Shown piece after piece: positions 35,597 to 44,386 of a stretch of 64,000 nt of DNA. This DNA comes from Streptomyces spororaveus (GTDB lineage Bacteria > Actinomycetota > Actinomycetes > Streptomycetales > Streptomycetaceae), in the NCBI RefSeq assembly GCF_016755875.1, contig NZ_BNED01000005.1, positions 1,860,001 through 1,924,000 of the forward strand. Reading direction: 5' to 3'. The first letter of the stretch is position 1. Every line of letters starts with the position of its first letter. A program made the position numbers and the translations under genes. The notes under the pieces were generated by a model that saw only the letters and a list, made by a program, of their open reading frames with translations, did no database searches and was not told the DNA's origin.

Positions 35597-36637
35597 ATGA
35601 CCATCCATACGAAATCCATCGAACTGCCGCGGTTGGACGCCCGGGCCGTCGCGGTCTTCGAGTACGCGCTGTCGCGGGGCAGCCTCAAGAGATGGCCGCA
35701 CGACGCACCCGAAAACCTCGGAATGAGCCCGCGGGACGTCGAGGACGCCTGCCGCACCCTGCTGTCGCTCCGACTGCTGCGCCCGGCACCCGACTGCCCC
35801 GAGGAGCTGATGCCGGTCAGCCCGGACGCGGCCGCGGCCGAGGCGGTCGGCCCGCTGGAGGCCCAGGTCGCACAGGCCGCCGCGCACGCCCAGTCCGTAC
35901 GCGAGGACCTGCGCATGCTGATGCCCCACTACCGCGCCGCCCAGCGCGAACGCGACCACCAACAGGGCGTGGACGTACTGCCCGACCTCACGGCCGCCTC
36001 GGCGATGCTCACCCAGGAGTCGGCCCGCTGCCGGGAGGAGGTGTTCAGCATCCAGCCGGGCGGCGGCCGCGCCCCGCACCGCCTCGGGGACGCCATCGAA
36101 CGGGACCTCGCGATGCTCCGCCGCGGGGTCGTGATGCGCACCCTCTACCAGCACTCGGCGCGCGCCAGCCTCTCCACGCAGGGGTACGTGGAGACGCTCA
36201 CGGAGGCCGGCGCCGAGTACCGCACCGCCGCCGAACTCCCGGACCGGGCCGTGGTGTTCGACCGCTCGGTGGCCTTCCTGCCGCGGCGCGCCGACGGCGG
36301 CCCGGGAGAGGGAGCGGTACTGGTCCGGGACCCAGACGTGGTCGCGTACCTGTGCCGGGTCTTCGACCAGGCCTGGTCCGGCGCGACCCCCTTCCACGGC
36401 AGCAGCGAGGCCGCGTACAAGGAGGTCGGCCCGAGCATGCGCCGGGCGCTGGTCGGGCTGCTGGCCGAGGGCGCCAAGGACGAGGTGATCGCCCGGCGGA
36501 TGGGCATGTCCCTGCGTACCTGCCGCCGCCACATCGCCGACCTGATGGAGGAGCTCGGCGCCGAGAGCCGCTTCCAGGGCGGGGCCCTCGCCGAACGCGC
36601 CGGACTCACCACGGCGGTGCGGCCCGCGGCCGAGTAG
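35597..36637 (+). CDS. LuxR-type (C-terminal HTH) transcriptional regulator of the lan locus
   Basis: The 346-residue protein has an N-terminal wHTH-like segment (residues ~15-65, SRGSLKRWPHDAPENLGMSP), a central helical and then alpha/beta region (~100-265) similar to the TrmB-like sensor part of actinomycete lanthipeptide regulators, and a C-terminal LuxR HTH (~280-335: LLAEGAKDEVIARRMGMS, then CRRHIADLMEELG). It is divergent from the lan genes, and regulators of this kind accompany many class III/IV loci. GGGGG precedes the ATG. The target promoter is presumably in the 204-bp gap 35393-35596. Confidence 0.85.
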   Translation: MTIHTKSIELPRLDARAVAVFEYALSRGSLKRWPHDAPENLGMSPRDVEDACRTLLSLRLLRPAPDCPEELMPVSPDAAAAEAVGPLEAQVAQAAAHAQSVREDLRMLMPHYRAAQRERDHQQGVDVLPDLTAASAMLTQESARCREEVFSIQPGGGRAPHRLGDAIERDLAMLRRGVVMRTLYQHSARASLSTQGYVETLTEAGAEYRTAAELPDRAVVFDRSVAFLPRRADGGPGEGAVLVRDPDVVAYLCRVFDQAWSGATPFHGSSEAAYKEVGPSMRRALVGLLAEGAKDEVIARRMGMSLRTCRRHIADLMEELGAESRFQGGALAERAGLTTAVRPAAE

Positions 36638-36763
36638 CCCGCCGCGGCCCGGGAGGGACGGCGGCCCGGGGCGCGGACGCGCGGCCGGGTGCGATCATCT
36701 TCTCCGAGCAGGTGGCGCCCGGAACGCAGTCCGCGTCGTCCACCCGGAACCGGATGGGTACTG

Positions 36764-37204
36764 ATGACCGCCACCGCACCTTCCCCCGCCCCGGGCGAGG
36801 GCACCGCGCGCCCGCGTGCCGCCACGTTCGGCACCGTGACGGCGGCGCTGGCGGTGCCGCTGCTGATCGTGGCCGGTGCGGCGACCTCCCTGCACACGCA
36901 GGAGATCGAGTCCGACTGGGCCGAACGGCAGCGGAAGGCCTGCCGGGCCCTGCCCTTCCCGATGGCGGAGTACGCCGCCGGGTGGGCGGGGGCACTCCTC
37001 GGCGTGGCGGCGGTGGCGGTGTGCGTGCTGCTCGCGCGGCGGCTGCGCCGCCGGTACGGCCTGCGGCTCGGGGAGAGCTGGCCGGGGCTGCTCGCCGGCA
37101 CCACCGTGTGGTTCAGCGTCCTCGCGATCCCGATGGAGCTGATCCAGCTGTACGTCGTCCACGCGGCCGCCGCGTCGGGGATCAACCTCGGCGACGGGTG
37201 TTAG
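36764..37204 (+). CDS. Small membrane protein, three predicted TM segments
   Basis: The 146 residues contain three hydrophobic stretches: TVTAALAVPLLIVAGAA (~25-43), AAGWAGALLGVAAVAVCVLL (~75-95) and LLAGTTVWFSVLAIPMELIQ (~112-132), separated by an extracytoplasmic-looking loop with one Cys and an Arg-rich cytoplasmic loop (ARRLRRRYG). No family is recognised. The ATG at 36764 has only a weak ribosome site (GGATGGG). It is 126 bp after the regulator and may be co-transcribed, possibly as an accessory of the lan locus. Confidence 0.6.
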   Translation: MTATAPSPAPGEGTARPRAATFGTVTAALAVPLLIVAGAATSLHTQEIESDWAERQRKACRALPFPMAEYAAGWAGALLGVAAVAVCVLLARRLRRRYGLRLGESWPGLLAGTTVWFSVLAIPMELIQLYVVHAAAASGINLGDGC

Positions 37205-37293
37205 CCGTCACCGCCACGGGCCCTTCCCGAATGAACGGGATAAACGGCCATTCAGGTTGAATCGGCGACAACGTCCGGCCGATCATTGCCCGC

Positions 37294-39180
37294 ATGACTA
37301 CCGGATCCGCGGCGCTCGACGTCTCACGCCTGCCCGACCACGCGCACGACTGGGCCCTGGTGGACGTCGAGACGTCCGGACTGATCGCACGGCGCGACCG
37401 GATCCTCTCGATCGCGGTGCTGACCTTCGGGGCGGACGGTGCGCCGGCCGGGGAGTTCACCACCCTGGTGAACCCCGGCTGTGATCCGGGCCCCGTCCAC
37501 ATTCACGGGCTCACCGCGGAACGGCTGCGCGGCGCTCCCACCTTCGACCAGGTCGCGGGGCGGATCGGCGCACTCCTGCAGGACCGGGTCCTGGTGGCCC
37601 ACAACGCGCAGTTCGACTACGACTTCCTGGCCCACGAGTTCGCCCGCGCCCGGCTCCACCTCCCCGTCGCCCGGCGCCTGTGCACCCTGGCCTTGAACCG
37701 GCGTGTGGAGCCGCCCACCGCCGACTACAGCCTTGCCTCGCTGGCCGCTCACTACGGCGTGACGCAGACCAGGGCCCATGACGCGCTCGACGACACCCGC
37801 GTCCTCGCGGGAATCTTCCGCGCCTCCCTCTCCGAAGCCCTACGGCTGGACCTCCCGCTCCCCCTGGTCCCCTGCCCACCCCGGCAGGACCCGCGGTTCG
37901 CACCGAATCCGCCGAAGACCCCGTGCGCCTACCGGAACCCGGGCCGGCTGAAGCCCGGCGGTCCGCTCGTCCAGGGGATGAAGATCGCCGTGACGGGCGA
38001 GACGGACGTCGCCCGGGCCGAGCTGGTCGCCCGGTCGGTCGCGAGCGGCCTGAACGTGATGACGTCGGTCAGCCGTCACACCAGCGTCCTCGTCAGCAAC
38101 GACGCGAACGCGCTCTCGGCGAAGGCCCGGCGCGCGATCGCCGAAGGCGTCACCGTCCTCGACGAGCACACGTTCCTCACCCTGCTGGCGGACGTGCGTC
38201 CCGGAACACCCCACGAGAAGCAGGGGTCGCGGGCACCCGTAGCCGCACAGCCTCCTGCCACCGTGCCCACGGCGCCCCGGCCCGCTGCGCCCCAGCCCGT
38301 CAGCGCACCCGCCGCCGACGTGCCCGCCGCCGACGTGCCCGCCGCCGGCGTGACCGTGCCCCGGCAGGCCGGGTCCGTGGCCACCCCCAAGCCGTTCGGC
38401 CGTCGAAGGGTCCTGGTGCTGGGCGGCTCCCACGAAGAGGCGGCCGCCTCCCGGGCCCGTGTCGTGGAGTTGGGCGGGGCCGCCGCGATCAACCTCTCGG
38501 CGAGCGTCACCGACATCGTGCTCCTGCCCGGTGGCGAGGGCGATCGCCGCATGGCCCGTATCACCTCGCTGGGGCTGCCGGTCCGCGAACCCGCATGGCT
38601 CGGGGCACCGGCCCCCGAGCCGGTCGGCGCCCACCCCGGCGGGGACGCGTCCACCGAGGTCCTCCCCCGCGGCGGGGTCCTCGACCTCCCTGCCCTCCCC
38701 ACGGCCGGCCGCTGGCACGTCGGTGCCTCCTGGGCACGGCAGACGGACTGCGAGATCGACATGGTCGCCTTCGTCCTCGACGAGGACGAACAGGTCTCCT
38801 GCGACGAGGACTTCGTCTTCTACGGCGCGCCCGAGAGTCCCGACGGAACCGTCCGGCTCCTCTGCGACGGCCCGACCGAGCAGACGATCACCGTCGACCT
38901 CGGCTCGCTGCCCCCCGCCGCCCACAGGATCGTGATCGCCGCCGCCATCGACGGCGCCGCCACCTTCGGAGACGTCGGGGCCCTTCAGATCACCGTCACA
39001 CCGGGCAGTGACGCGCAGGCCGCGGCGCAGGCCGCCCTCGACGGCACCACCAGCGAACGGACCCTTCTGCTCGCCGAGATCTACCGCCGGGGCCCGCGGT
39101 GGCGTTTCCGCGCCGTCGGGCAGGGCTACGACCACGGCCTTGAGGCACTCGTTCGCGGGTACGGCATCGAGGTCGCATAG
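37294..39180 (+). CDS. Exonuclease-BRCT-TerD fusion protein
   Basis: A 628-residue modular protein. Residues ~18-180 are a DnaQ/DEDDh exonuclease (LVDVETSG as ExoI; VAHNAQFDYDFLAHEF as ExoII; HDALDDTRVLAGIF with His and Asp as ExoIII). Residues ~228-300 are a BRCT domain (MKIAVTGETDVARAELVARS, ending TFLTLL). A Pro/Ala linker with APAADVPAADVPAAGV repeats follows. Residues ~370-440 look like a second, degenerate BRCT. Residues ~455-628 are a TerD domain (GASWARQTDCEIDMVAFVLD, YGAPESPDGTV, FGDVGALQITV). It probably acts in DNA-damage or metal-stress response. ATG 37294 has no strong ribosome site. Confidence 0.85.
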   Translation: MTTGSAALDVSRLPDHAHDWALVDVETSGLIARRDRILSIAVLTFGADGAPAGEFTTLVNPGCDPGPVHIHGLTAERLRGAPTFDQVAGRIGALLQDRVLVAHNAQFDYDFLAHEFARARLHLPVARRLCTLALNRRVEPPTADYSLASLAAHYGVTQTRAHDALDDTRVLAGIFRASLSEALRLDLPLPLVPCPPRQDPRFAPNPPKTPCAYRNPGRLKPGGPLVQGMKIAVTGETDVARAELVARSVASGLNVMTSVSRHTSVLVSNDANALSAKARRAIAEGVTVLDEHTFLTLLADVRPGTPHEKQGSRAPVAAQPPATVPTAPRPAAPQPVSAPAADVPAADVPAAGVTVPRQAGSVATPKPFGRRRVLVLGGSHEEAAASRARVVELGGAAAINLSASVTDIVLLPGGEGDRRMARITSLGLPVREPAWLGAPAPEPVGAHPGGDASTEVLPRGGVLDLPALPTAGRWHVGASWARQTDCEIDMVAFVLDEDEQVSCDEDFVFYGAPESPDGTVRLLCDGPTEQTITVDLGSLPPAAHRIVIAAAIDGAATFGDVGALQITVTPGSDAQAAAQAALDGTTSERTLLLAEIYRRGPRWRFRAVGQGYDHGLEALVRGYGIEVA

Positions 39181-39211
39181 CCCGGCGGGGCGTCCACCCG
39201 GGGCACGGCCC

Positions 39212-40588
39212 TCAGCAGTTCGGGACCCAGACGTGGGAGCGCGGCCGGACCTGACCGCTCAGGTTGGCCCGCGTCCGCACCTTCACGCAGCCCAGCGGCT
39301 CCTGCTGCGCGGGCCGGCCGTAGTAGAGGACGTCGACCTTCGTCGCCCCCTCGGTGACGTCGAACCCGTTGTTGAAGACGGAACGGGGCGCGCTGCGTGC
39401 CGTCCACGGGCAGGGGGCCGGGCCCTCGATCCAGTCGGCGCCGCCGTCGACCCAGGAGCACATCTCACCCCGGCCGTCCTCCTCCGAGAAGAAGCAGACC
39501 GCCCCGCGCCAGCACCGGTCGTATCCCAGCGCCGTTCCCGGGTCCCCGAGGTGGAACAGGCCCGAGCCCCATACGGCGCCCAGCCCCGCGAGCGCCGCCG
39601 CGCCGGCCGCGATCAGGGCGGCGCGGCGGCGCCGTCGCGGTCCGGGAACCCGCGGGCTCGGCGGGGCCTGCGGGTCGGGCGCCCGGTCGGCGGCCGCCGC
39701 CTCCACCCGGCACAGCAGCGACGCCGCGGTGTGCGCGGCCCGGTCCTCGTGGCTTCGGGCCAGGCAGTCGCGGACGATGCCGTGCCAGCGCTCCGGAAGT
39801 CCGGGCGACAGCCGCAGTTCCTCCTCGCCCCTGGCGTAGCGCAGCGCGGCGTCCCGGCGGGCGGCGGCGGTACGGCCGGGCAGGGGCAGCGCGCCGGTCA
39901 GGACCACATGGGCCAGTACGCCGAAGGCCCAGATGTCGGCCGTCGGGCGGATCTTCGTACCGCGTTCGCCGACCTCCGACCAGAGCAGGTCCGGCGGGGT
40001 GTAGTCGGGCGTGGCGAACGCCGGTGAGTAGGCGTGGGTGCCCTCCAGCTCCGCGGCCATGTTGAAGTCGCCCAGCCGTGCCGTGCCGTCGGCCATCAGC
40101 AGGACGTTGCCCGGCTTGAGGTCGCCGTGCACCCAGCCCGCGCGGTGCAGTTGGTCGAGGCCCTCGCAGACCTGCGCGAGCAGGGCGGGCCCGGTCCGCG
40201 GCACTCCGTCGGCCAGCAGGGCGTCCAGGGAGCCCCGTGCCTCCTCCAGGACGAGGACGGTGGCGCCGTCGAGTTCGGGCCGGCCGGGGTCGTCGACCGT
40301 GAGCACCTCGTACATCCGGATGAGCCGGGGTGTGCGCACGCGGCGCAGTACCTCGGTCTCGCGCTCGGCGAGCTCGCGCAGGTGCCGCAGTTGGCGCGGG
40401 GTACGGGTGCCGGTCGGCAGGACCTTGAGCGCGGCCCGGGCGGGCAGGTCCGGGTCGGGGACGGCGCGCCGGGCCGCGTACACGCTGCCGAAGGCGCCGG
40501 CCCCCAGCAGGTGTCCGACGATCCAGGGGCCGACGCGGTAGCCGGCCGGGACGGTGAGCGCGCCGGCGTCCCCGGCTCTCCCGGTCAG
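39212..40588 (-). CDS. Membrane-anchored Ser/Thr kinase with an extracellular I36/crystallin-like tail
   Basis: The kinase domain (first ~270 residues) carries LLGAGAFGSVYAARR (Gly loop), AALKVLP (Lys), WVHGDLKPGNVLL (catalytic loop), GDFNMA (in place of DFG) and DIWAFGVL. A basic juxtamembrane segment (PRRRRRAALIAAGAAALAGL) leads into one TM helix. The ~110-residue exterior has six Cys and the CFFSEEDGRGEMCSW...NNGFD pattern of peptidase-inhibitor I36-like domains. No ATG, GTG or TTG exists between GTG 40765, deep in the FHA gene, and the Gly loop, so the start is probably the CTG at 40588 that overlaps the FHA stop (CTGA). Confidence 0.8.
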   Translation of the reverse strand: MTGRAGDAGALTVPAGYRVGPWIVGHLLGAGAFGSVYAARRAVPDPDLPARAALKVLPTGTRTPRQLRHLRELAERETEVLRRVRTPRLIRMYEVLTVDDPGRPELDGATVLVLEEARGSLDALLADGVPRTGPALLAQVCEGLDQLHRAGWVHGDLKPGNVLLMADGTARLGDFNMAAELEGTHAYSPAFATPDYTPPDLLWSEVGERGTKIRPTADIWAFGVLAHVVLTGALPLPGRTAAARRDAALRYARGEEELRLSPGLPERWHGIVRDCLARSHEDRAAHTAASLLCRVEAAAADRAPDPQAPPSPRVPGPRRRRRAALIAAGAAALAGLGAVWGSGLFHLGDPGTALGYDRCWRGAVCFFSEEDGRGEMCSWVDGGADWIEGPAPCPWTARSAPRSVFNNGFDVTEGATKVDVLYYGRPAQQEPLGCVKVRTRANLSGQVRPRSHVWVPNC

Positions 40589-41376
40589 CGGGCGGTACCG
40601 GTCGGGGCGGCCGGCAGGGCCGCCAGGTCCTGCTCGCGGACGAGGTCGAAGCGCAGGGCCAGCGAGACCAGGGTCTCCTTCTTGCCGACCAGCCGCGGCC
40701 CCGGATCCACCGTGTCGGGGCCGGGCTTGAGGCGCAGTTTGACCGCGAGGTAGTCGATGTTCCACTGCACGGCGGCGCGGTTGGCCGCGGGCCAGGACGG
40801 TTTCAGCCGTTCGACGACCTGCTCGACGGTGGGCAGGGGTGCGTGCGGTTCGCCGCGCAGCCTCGGCTCGCAGAGTGCGGTGAGGACCAGGAAGTACCGG
40901 CTGGAGGGGTCGAGCGGGAAGGGGAGTGCGGTCGGCTCCCCGTCGGGCTCGCCCGTGCCGTCGCGGTCGGCGTAGTCGTGGCGCGGCGCCCAGACGTCCA
41001 GGGTGAGCAGTTCGGAGCCGGCGGGCAGGACGAGCCGCGAGAATTCGAACGGAACGGGTGCGTCCAGCCGGCCGGGGGCGATCTTGATGTGCTCCCCCGC
41101 GCCTTCGGGGTTCTCGACCACGTACGTCGCCGAGCGGGAGAAGTTGCTGAGCGACCAGTACGTGGCCGTGGCCGTGATCTCCCCCGCCGAACGCGAGACG
41201 CCGGCGTGGGGGACGTGCAGGGTGTGCGGGATGTGCGGGGTGTGCGGGTCACCGGTGTCGCGGGCGCTGCCGTGACGGACGGGTTCACGGCCCAGCCGGA
41301 GGGTCTGCCCCGGTGCCAGGCGGATCTGTCCGGCCGGGGACATGCCGGGCCCCGGAACCACGATGATGCTGTTCAC
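40585..41376 (-). CDS. FHA-domain protein paired with the Ser/Thr kinase
   Basis: This 263-residue protein begins with an FHA domain: LRLGREPV supplies the phospho-binding Arg region, HAGVSRSAGEI the Ser/His face, and YWSLSNFSRSATYVV the Asn strand. A histidine-rich insertion (PHTPHIPHTLHVPH) between the first two is unusual. The C-terminal third (WPAANRAAVQWNIDYLAVKL, SLALRFDLV) resembles a winged helix. FHA domains bind phosphothreonine, so it may be a substrate or adaptor of the kinase, which starts at its stop codon. GTG 41376 lies behind GGAAGGAAG. Confidence 0.85.
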   Translation of the reverse strand: MNSIIVVPGPGMSPAGQIRLAPGQTLRLGREPVRHGSARDTGDPHTPHIPHTLHVPHAGVSRSAGEITATATYWSLSNFSRSATYVVENPEGAGEHIKIAPGRLDAPVPFEFSRLVLPAGSELLTLDVWAPRHDYADRDGTGEPDGEPTALPFPLDPSSRYFLVLTALCEPRLRGEPHAPLPTVEQVVERLKPSWPAANRAAVQWNIDYLAVKLRLKPGPDTVDPGPRLVGKKETLVSLALRFDLVREQDLAALPAAPTGTAR

Positions 41377-41450
41377 GCTGCTTCCTTCCCCGAAGGTGCA
41401 GGGGAAGGTTAGCCAGCGGAATCAATCGTTCCCGCAACGATGGCCTGTCT

Positions 41451-42344
41451 TCAGCACTCTCCCCGCCACTGGAAGCGCTCGATGGTCCGGCCCCCGGCGG
41501 GCAGGTTCCCGCGTCCCTCGTCCCAGCCCCGGTGCAGGCAGGCACTTCCTCCCTCCCGGAAGTACACCTGGACGTGGTCGTAACCGGGCTGCGGTGTGCC
41601 GTTGTTGAAGAAGGATGCGCGCTGCCCGCACGTGCTGCGGGGCTCGTCGCCGGCGGACCGGCAGACGGTGCCCGTGCCGTCGGCCCCCGAGTAGAAGCAG
41701 ACGTAGCCGGGCGGGCAGTCCCGCCAGGCGGGCGGCGGTGTGCCGGTGCAGTTGCGGCTGGTGACGCTCGGCCATTCCTTCGCGGCTCCCGCGTACTCGA
41801 CCCCGTCGAAGTGGGCCGGGACGCGGTGGCTCTCGTCGGTGAAGTCGCCCGAGGCCAGGTAGCGCTGCTCGTAGTGCAGGTGGGACCAGTCCGAGGCGCC
41901 CGAGGTGCCGATCCGGCCGATCTGCGTGGACGGCTGGACGGCGTCGCCCTTCTTGACGTAGGTCGCCGGATCGTCCTTCAGGTGGTAGTAGGCCGTGAAC
42001 CAGCCGTTGCCGTGGCTGATCTGGATGGTGTTGCCCGAGCCGTCGGTCCAGTACGTGGCGGACACCGTGCCGGCGGCGGACGGCAGGACGGGCAGGCCGT
42101 CGGAGCCGGTGTTCCGCTCCACCACGATGTCCAGGGCGGGGTTGTGGCCCCATGTGTTCAACTGCCAGTTGGTCCCGCACGGGAACGGCAGCTGGAACAG
42201 CGGCTTCGCCGCGGCGGAGGCCGGCACGGGAACTGGATCAGTGGCCGAGGCCGAGGCCGAGGCGGGCGCGGGCGCACCCCCCAGCACCAGTCCCGCCAGG
42301 CACATCAGCACCACCACCCGCAGCCTGCTCACATACCGCAGCAC
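41451..42344 (-). CDS. Secreted M23-family peptidase with I36-like Cys-rich tail
   Basis: Of 297 residues, the first ~28 form a signal peptide (RYVSRLRVVVLMCLAGLVLGG). The peptidase domain (~50-200) belongs to the M23/LytM fold: WGHNPALDIVVERN at the first metal site, the SAAGTVSATYW and GNTIQISHGNGWFTAYYHL core, and SHLHYEQRY as the H-x-H motif. The N-terminal ligand spacing is the variant seen in actinomycete homologues. The last ~100 residues (YVCFYSGADGTGTVCRS, ASFFNNGTPQPGYDHV) form a Cys-rich I36-like domain like the kinase's tail. GTG 42344 has GGAGGGG upstream. It probably acts on peptidoglycan or peptides outside the cell. Confidence 0.83.
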   Translation of the reverse strand: MLRYVSRLRVVVLMCLAGLVLGGAPAPASASASATDPVPVPASAAAKPLFQLPFPCGTNWQLNTWGHNPALDIVVERNTGSDGLPVLPSAAGTVSATYWTDGSGNTIQISHGNGWFTAYYHLKDDPATYVKKGDAVQPSTQIGRIGTSGASDWSHLHYEQRYLASGDFTDESHRVPAHFDGVEYAGAAKEWPSVTSRNCTGTPPPAWRDCPPGYVCFYSGADGTGTVCRSAGDEPRSTCGQRASFFNNGTPQPGYDHVQVYFREGGSACLHRGWDEGRGNLPAGGRTIERFQWRGEC

Positions 42345-42465
42345 GTCTTCCCCTCCCGGGCCCTGTGGACGGCGCCCGGACGGGCGGTCCCCCGCGTCAT
42401 GCTGGGGCCGGGCCCCGGGCGGCACCACCTCGTAGCTACGAGGACGGGGTGCGGGCCGCGAGATG

Positions 42466-43131
42466 CTAGGGCTCGATGAGCCCGACCCGGATCGCGTACC
42501 GGGTCAGCTCCAGCCGGTCGCGCATCCCGAGCTTCTGCAGCAGGTTGGCCCGGTGGCGCTCCACGGTCTTGGCGCTGATGACGAGGAGGTCGCCGATCTC
42601 CTTCGAGGAGTGGCCTTCCGCGACGAGCTTGAGGATCTCCTCCTCGCGCTCGGTGATCGCCCGGGCGGGCAGCGGATCGCCCTGGCGGGCGCGGTCCAGG
42701 TAGTTGCGGATGAGGGTGGTCTCGGCGCCGGGATAGATGAACGGCTCGTCCCGGATCGCCGCCCGGCACGCCTCGACCAGGTCGCGGTCGGCGACCGACT
42801 TGGGGACGTAGCCGGCTGCCCCGGCCTTGAGCGCCTCGAAGAAGTACTGCTCGTTGTCGTACATGGTCAGGATGAGGATCCGCAGCTCCGGCCGCAGCCT
42901 GGAGAGTTCCCGTGCGGCCTGCAGTCCGGTCATGCGGGGCATCGCCACGTCGAGGACGGCGAGGTCCACCTCTCCGGTACGGGCCAGGGCGACGGCCTCG
43001 GCTCCGTCGCCGGCCTCGGCGACCACCGTCAGGTCCGGCTCGGCGTCGAGGATGAGCCGGACCCCGCGCCGTACGAGGGCGTGGTCGTCGGCGAGCAGGA
43101 CGCGGGTCGGCGCCCGTTCCGGGGTGGTCAA
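42466..43131 (-). CDS. NarL/LuxR-family response regulator
   Basis: The 221-residue protein has a receiver domain (ADDHALVRRG acidic pocket; phospho-acceptor Asp in DLAVLDVAMP; Lys in GYVPKS) and a LuxR HTH (EREEEILKLVAEGHSSKEIG, then SAKTVERHRANLLQKLG). It starts with TTG 43131 behind GGAGGGG and overlaps the kinase stop by 4 bp (TTGA), so the pair is translationally coupled. The signal is unknown. Confidence 0.93.
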   Translation of the reverse strand: MTTPERAPTRVLLADDHALVRRGVRLILDAEPDLTVVAEAGDGAEAVALARTGEVDLAVLDVAMPRMTGLQAARELSRLRPELRILILTMYDNEQYFFEALKAGAAGYVPKSVADRDLVEACRAAIRDEPFIYPGAETTLIRNYLDRARQGDPLPARAITEREEEILKLVAEGHSSKEIGDLLVISAKTVERHRANLLQKLGMRDRLELTRYAIRVGLIEP

Positions 43132-44102
43132 GGGGTCCCCTCCGTGGCCGCGGCGGCGGCCGTGTCGACGGCGGGTACGTCCAGCCGTACGTCGGTGCCG
43201 CCCTGCGGGCCGCTCCCGATGGTGAGGTCCGCGCCGATCAGCAGGGCGCGTTCCCGCATGCCCTGGATCCCCGCTCCCTCGGCGGCGGGGCCGATGCCCT
43301 TGCCGTCGTCGCGTACCAGCAGCCGGACCGCCCCGCCGGGCCGGGCCGACAGGTGCACCCCGACCTCGCTCGCGCCCGCGTGCCGGGCGGCGTTGGTCAG
43401 GGCCTCCTGGGCGACCCGGTAGACGACCAGCTCGGCCGCTTCGTCGAGCGGGGGCACGTGGGGGCCGATGACATGACGCACGGTCAGCGAACCGCTGGTG
43501 AACTCGGCCGTCAGCGCGCGCACGGCACTGTGCAGCCCGAGCTCCTCCAGTACTCCCGGGCGCAGCCTGCGGGCGATGCGGCGGATCTCGTCCAGGCTGG
43601 TGCGGGTCGTCTCCTGCACCTGGCGGAGCTCCTCCCGCAAGGGGGCCGGGGCGCGGTCGGCGGCGTGCTTGAGCTGGAGCAGGACCGCGGTGAGGGTCTG
43701 GCCGACCTCGTCGTGGAGTTCCTGGGCGATGCGCCGCCGTTCGGCTTCCTGCGCGGAGAGGGCGCGGGCGCTGCTGCCGGCCCGTTCGGCCTCCAGCCGG
43801 CCCAGCATGGCGTTGAAGGAGGTGGTCAGCTCGGCCACTTCGGCGGGGCCCTCCACCTGTGCCCGGCCGCCGGGGCGCAGCAGGTCGACCGCGCTCATCG
43901 CGCGGGTCAGCCGGCCGAGCGGTCCCAGACCGATCCGCAGCAGGACGGCGTTGGCGATCAGCATGGCGGCCAGCCCGGCGAGCAGGACCACGGCCTCCCC
44001 GAAGAGGACCGGGGTGGAGACGGTGACCGGGCCGAGCAGCAGCAGGACGGCGGTGACGAGGACGGCCGCGTTGAGCAGGAAGATCCGCCAGTACAGCGAC
44101 AC
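43128..44102 (-). CDS. NarL-type sensor histidine kinase
   Basis: A 324-residue HisKA_3 sensor. Two TM helices (~8-30 and ~35-55) enclose almost no extracellular loop, so it may sense the membrane or an intramembrane partner. A HAMP-like linker (GPLGRLTRAMSAVDLLRPGG) follows. The phospho-acceptor His is in RRIAQELHDEVGQTLTAVL, and the HATPase_c domain carries VYRVAQEALTNAARHA (N box) and VRDDGKGIG (G1). GTG 44102 lies behind GGAGGG. The longer ORF frame upstream is shadow sequence. It is coupled to the regulator at 43131. Confidence 0.93.
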   Translation of the reverse strand: MSLYWRIFLLNAAVLVTAVLLLLGPVTVSTPVLFGEAVVLLAGLAAMLIANAVLLRIGLGPLGRLTRAMSAVDLLRPGGRAQVEGPAEVAELTTSFNAMLGRLEAERAGSSARALSAQEAERRRIAQELHDEVGQTLTAVLLQLKHAADRAPAPLREELRQVQETTRTSLDEIRRIARRLRPGVLEELGLHSAVRALTAEFTSGSLTVRHVIGPHVPPLDEAAELVVYRVAQEALTNAARHAGASEVGVHLSARPGGAVRLLVRDDGKGIGPAAEGAGIQGMRERALLIGADLTIGSGPQGGTDVRLDVPAVDTAAAAATEGTP

Positions 44103-44386
44103 GGGCGTCCCTCCGCTCGTTCCGGGGTCCGCCGCTCCGGCGGACCGCTCACTTCCACTATCCCCGCCGACAGGTGCCCGCACCTGCGGTGACCTGCGGT
44201 GGGAACGGTGTCCCCGCTTCAGACTGTCGTGCGCCGGGGGCCTTGTCCATCCGTGCCGACACCCATATCCCGCCCCCTGTGCGAGGTGGCACCATGAGCC
44301 CCCGCGCAGCAGCCGGAACCGGCATCCGCCAGGGACTGCGCCTGCGCCGCACCACAGCCGAACACGAAGCAAGGGGGGACAGAGCC

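Noticed and set aside
40588..40765. N-terminal extension of the kinase to GTG 40765
   Set aside because: It would overlap the FHA gene by 180 bp and adds Arg/Gly/Pro-rich sequence unlike kinase N-termini.
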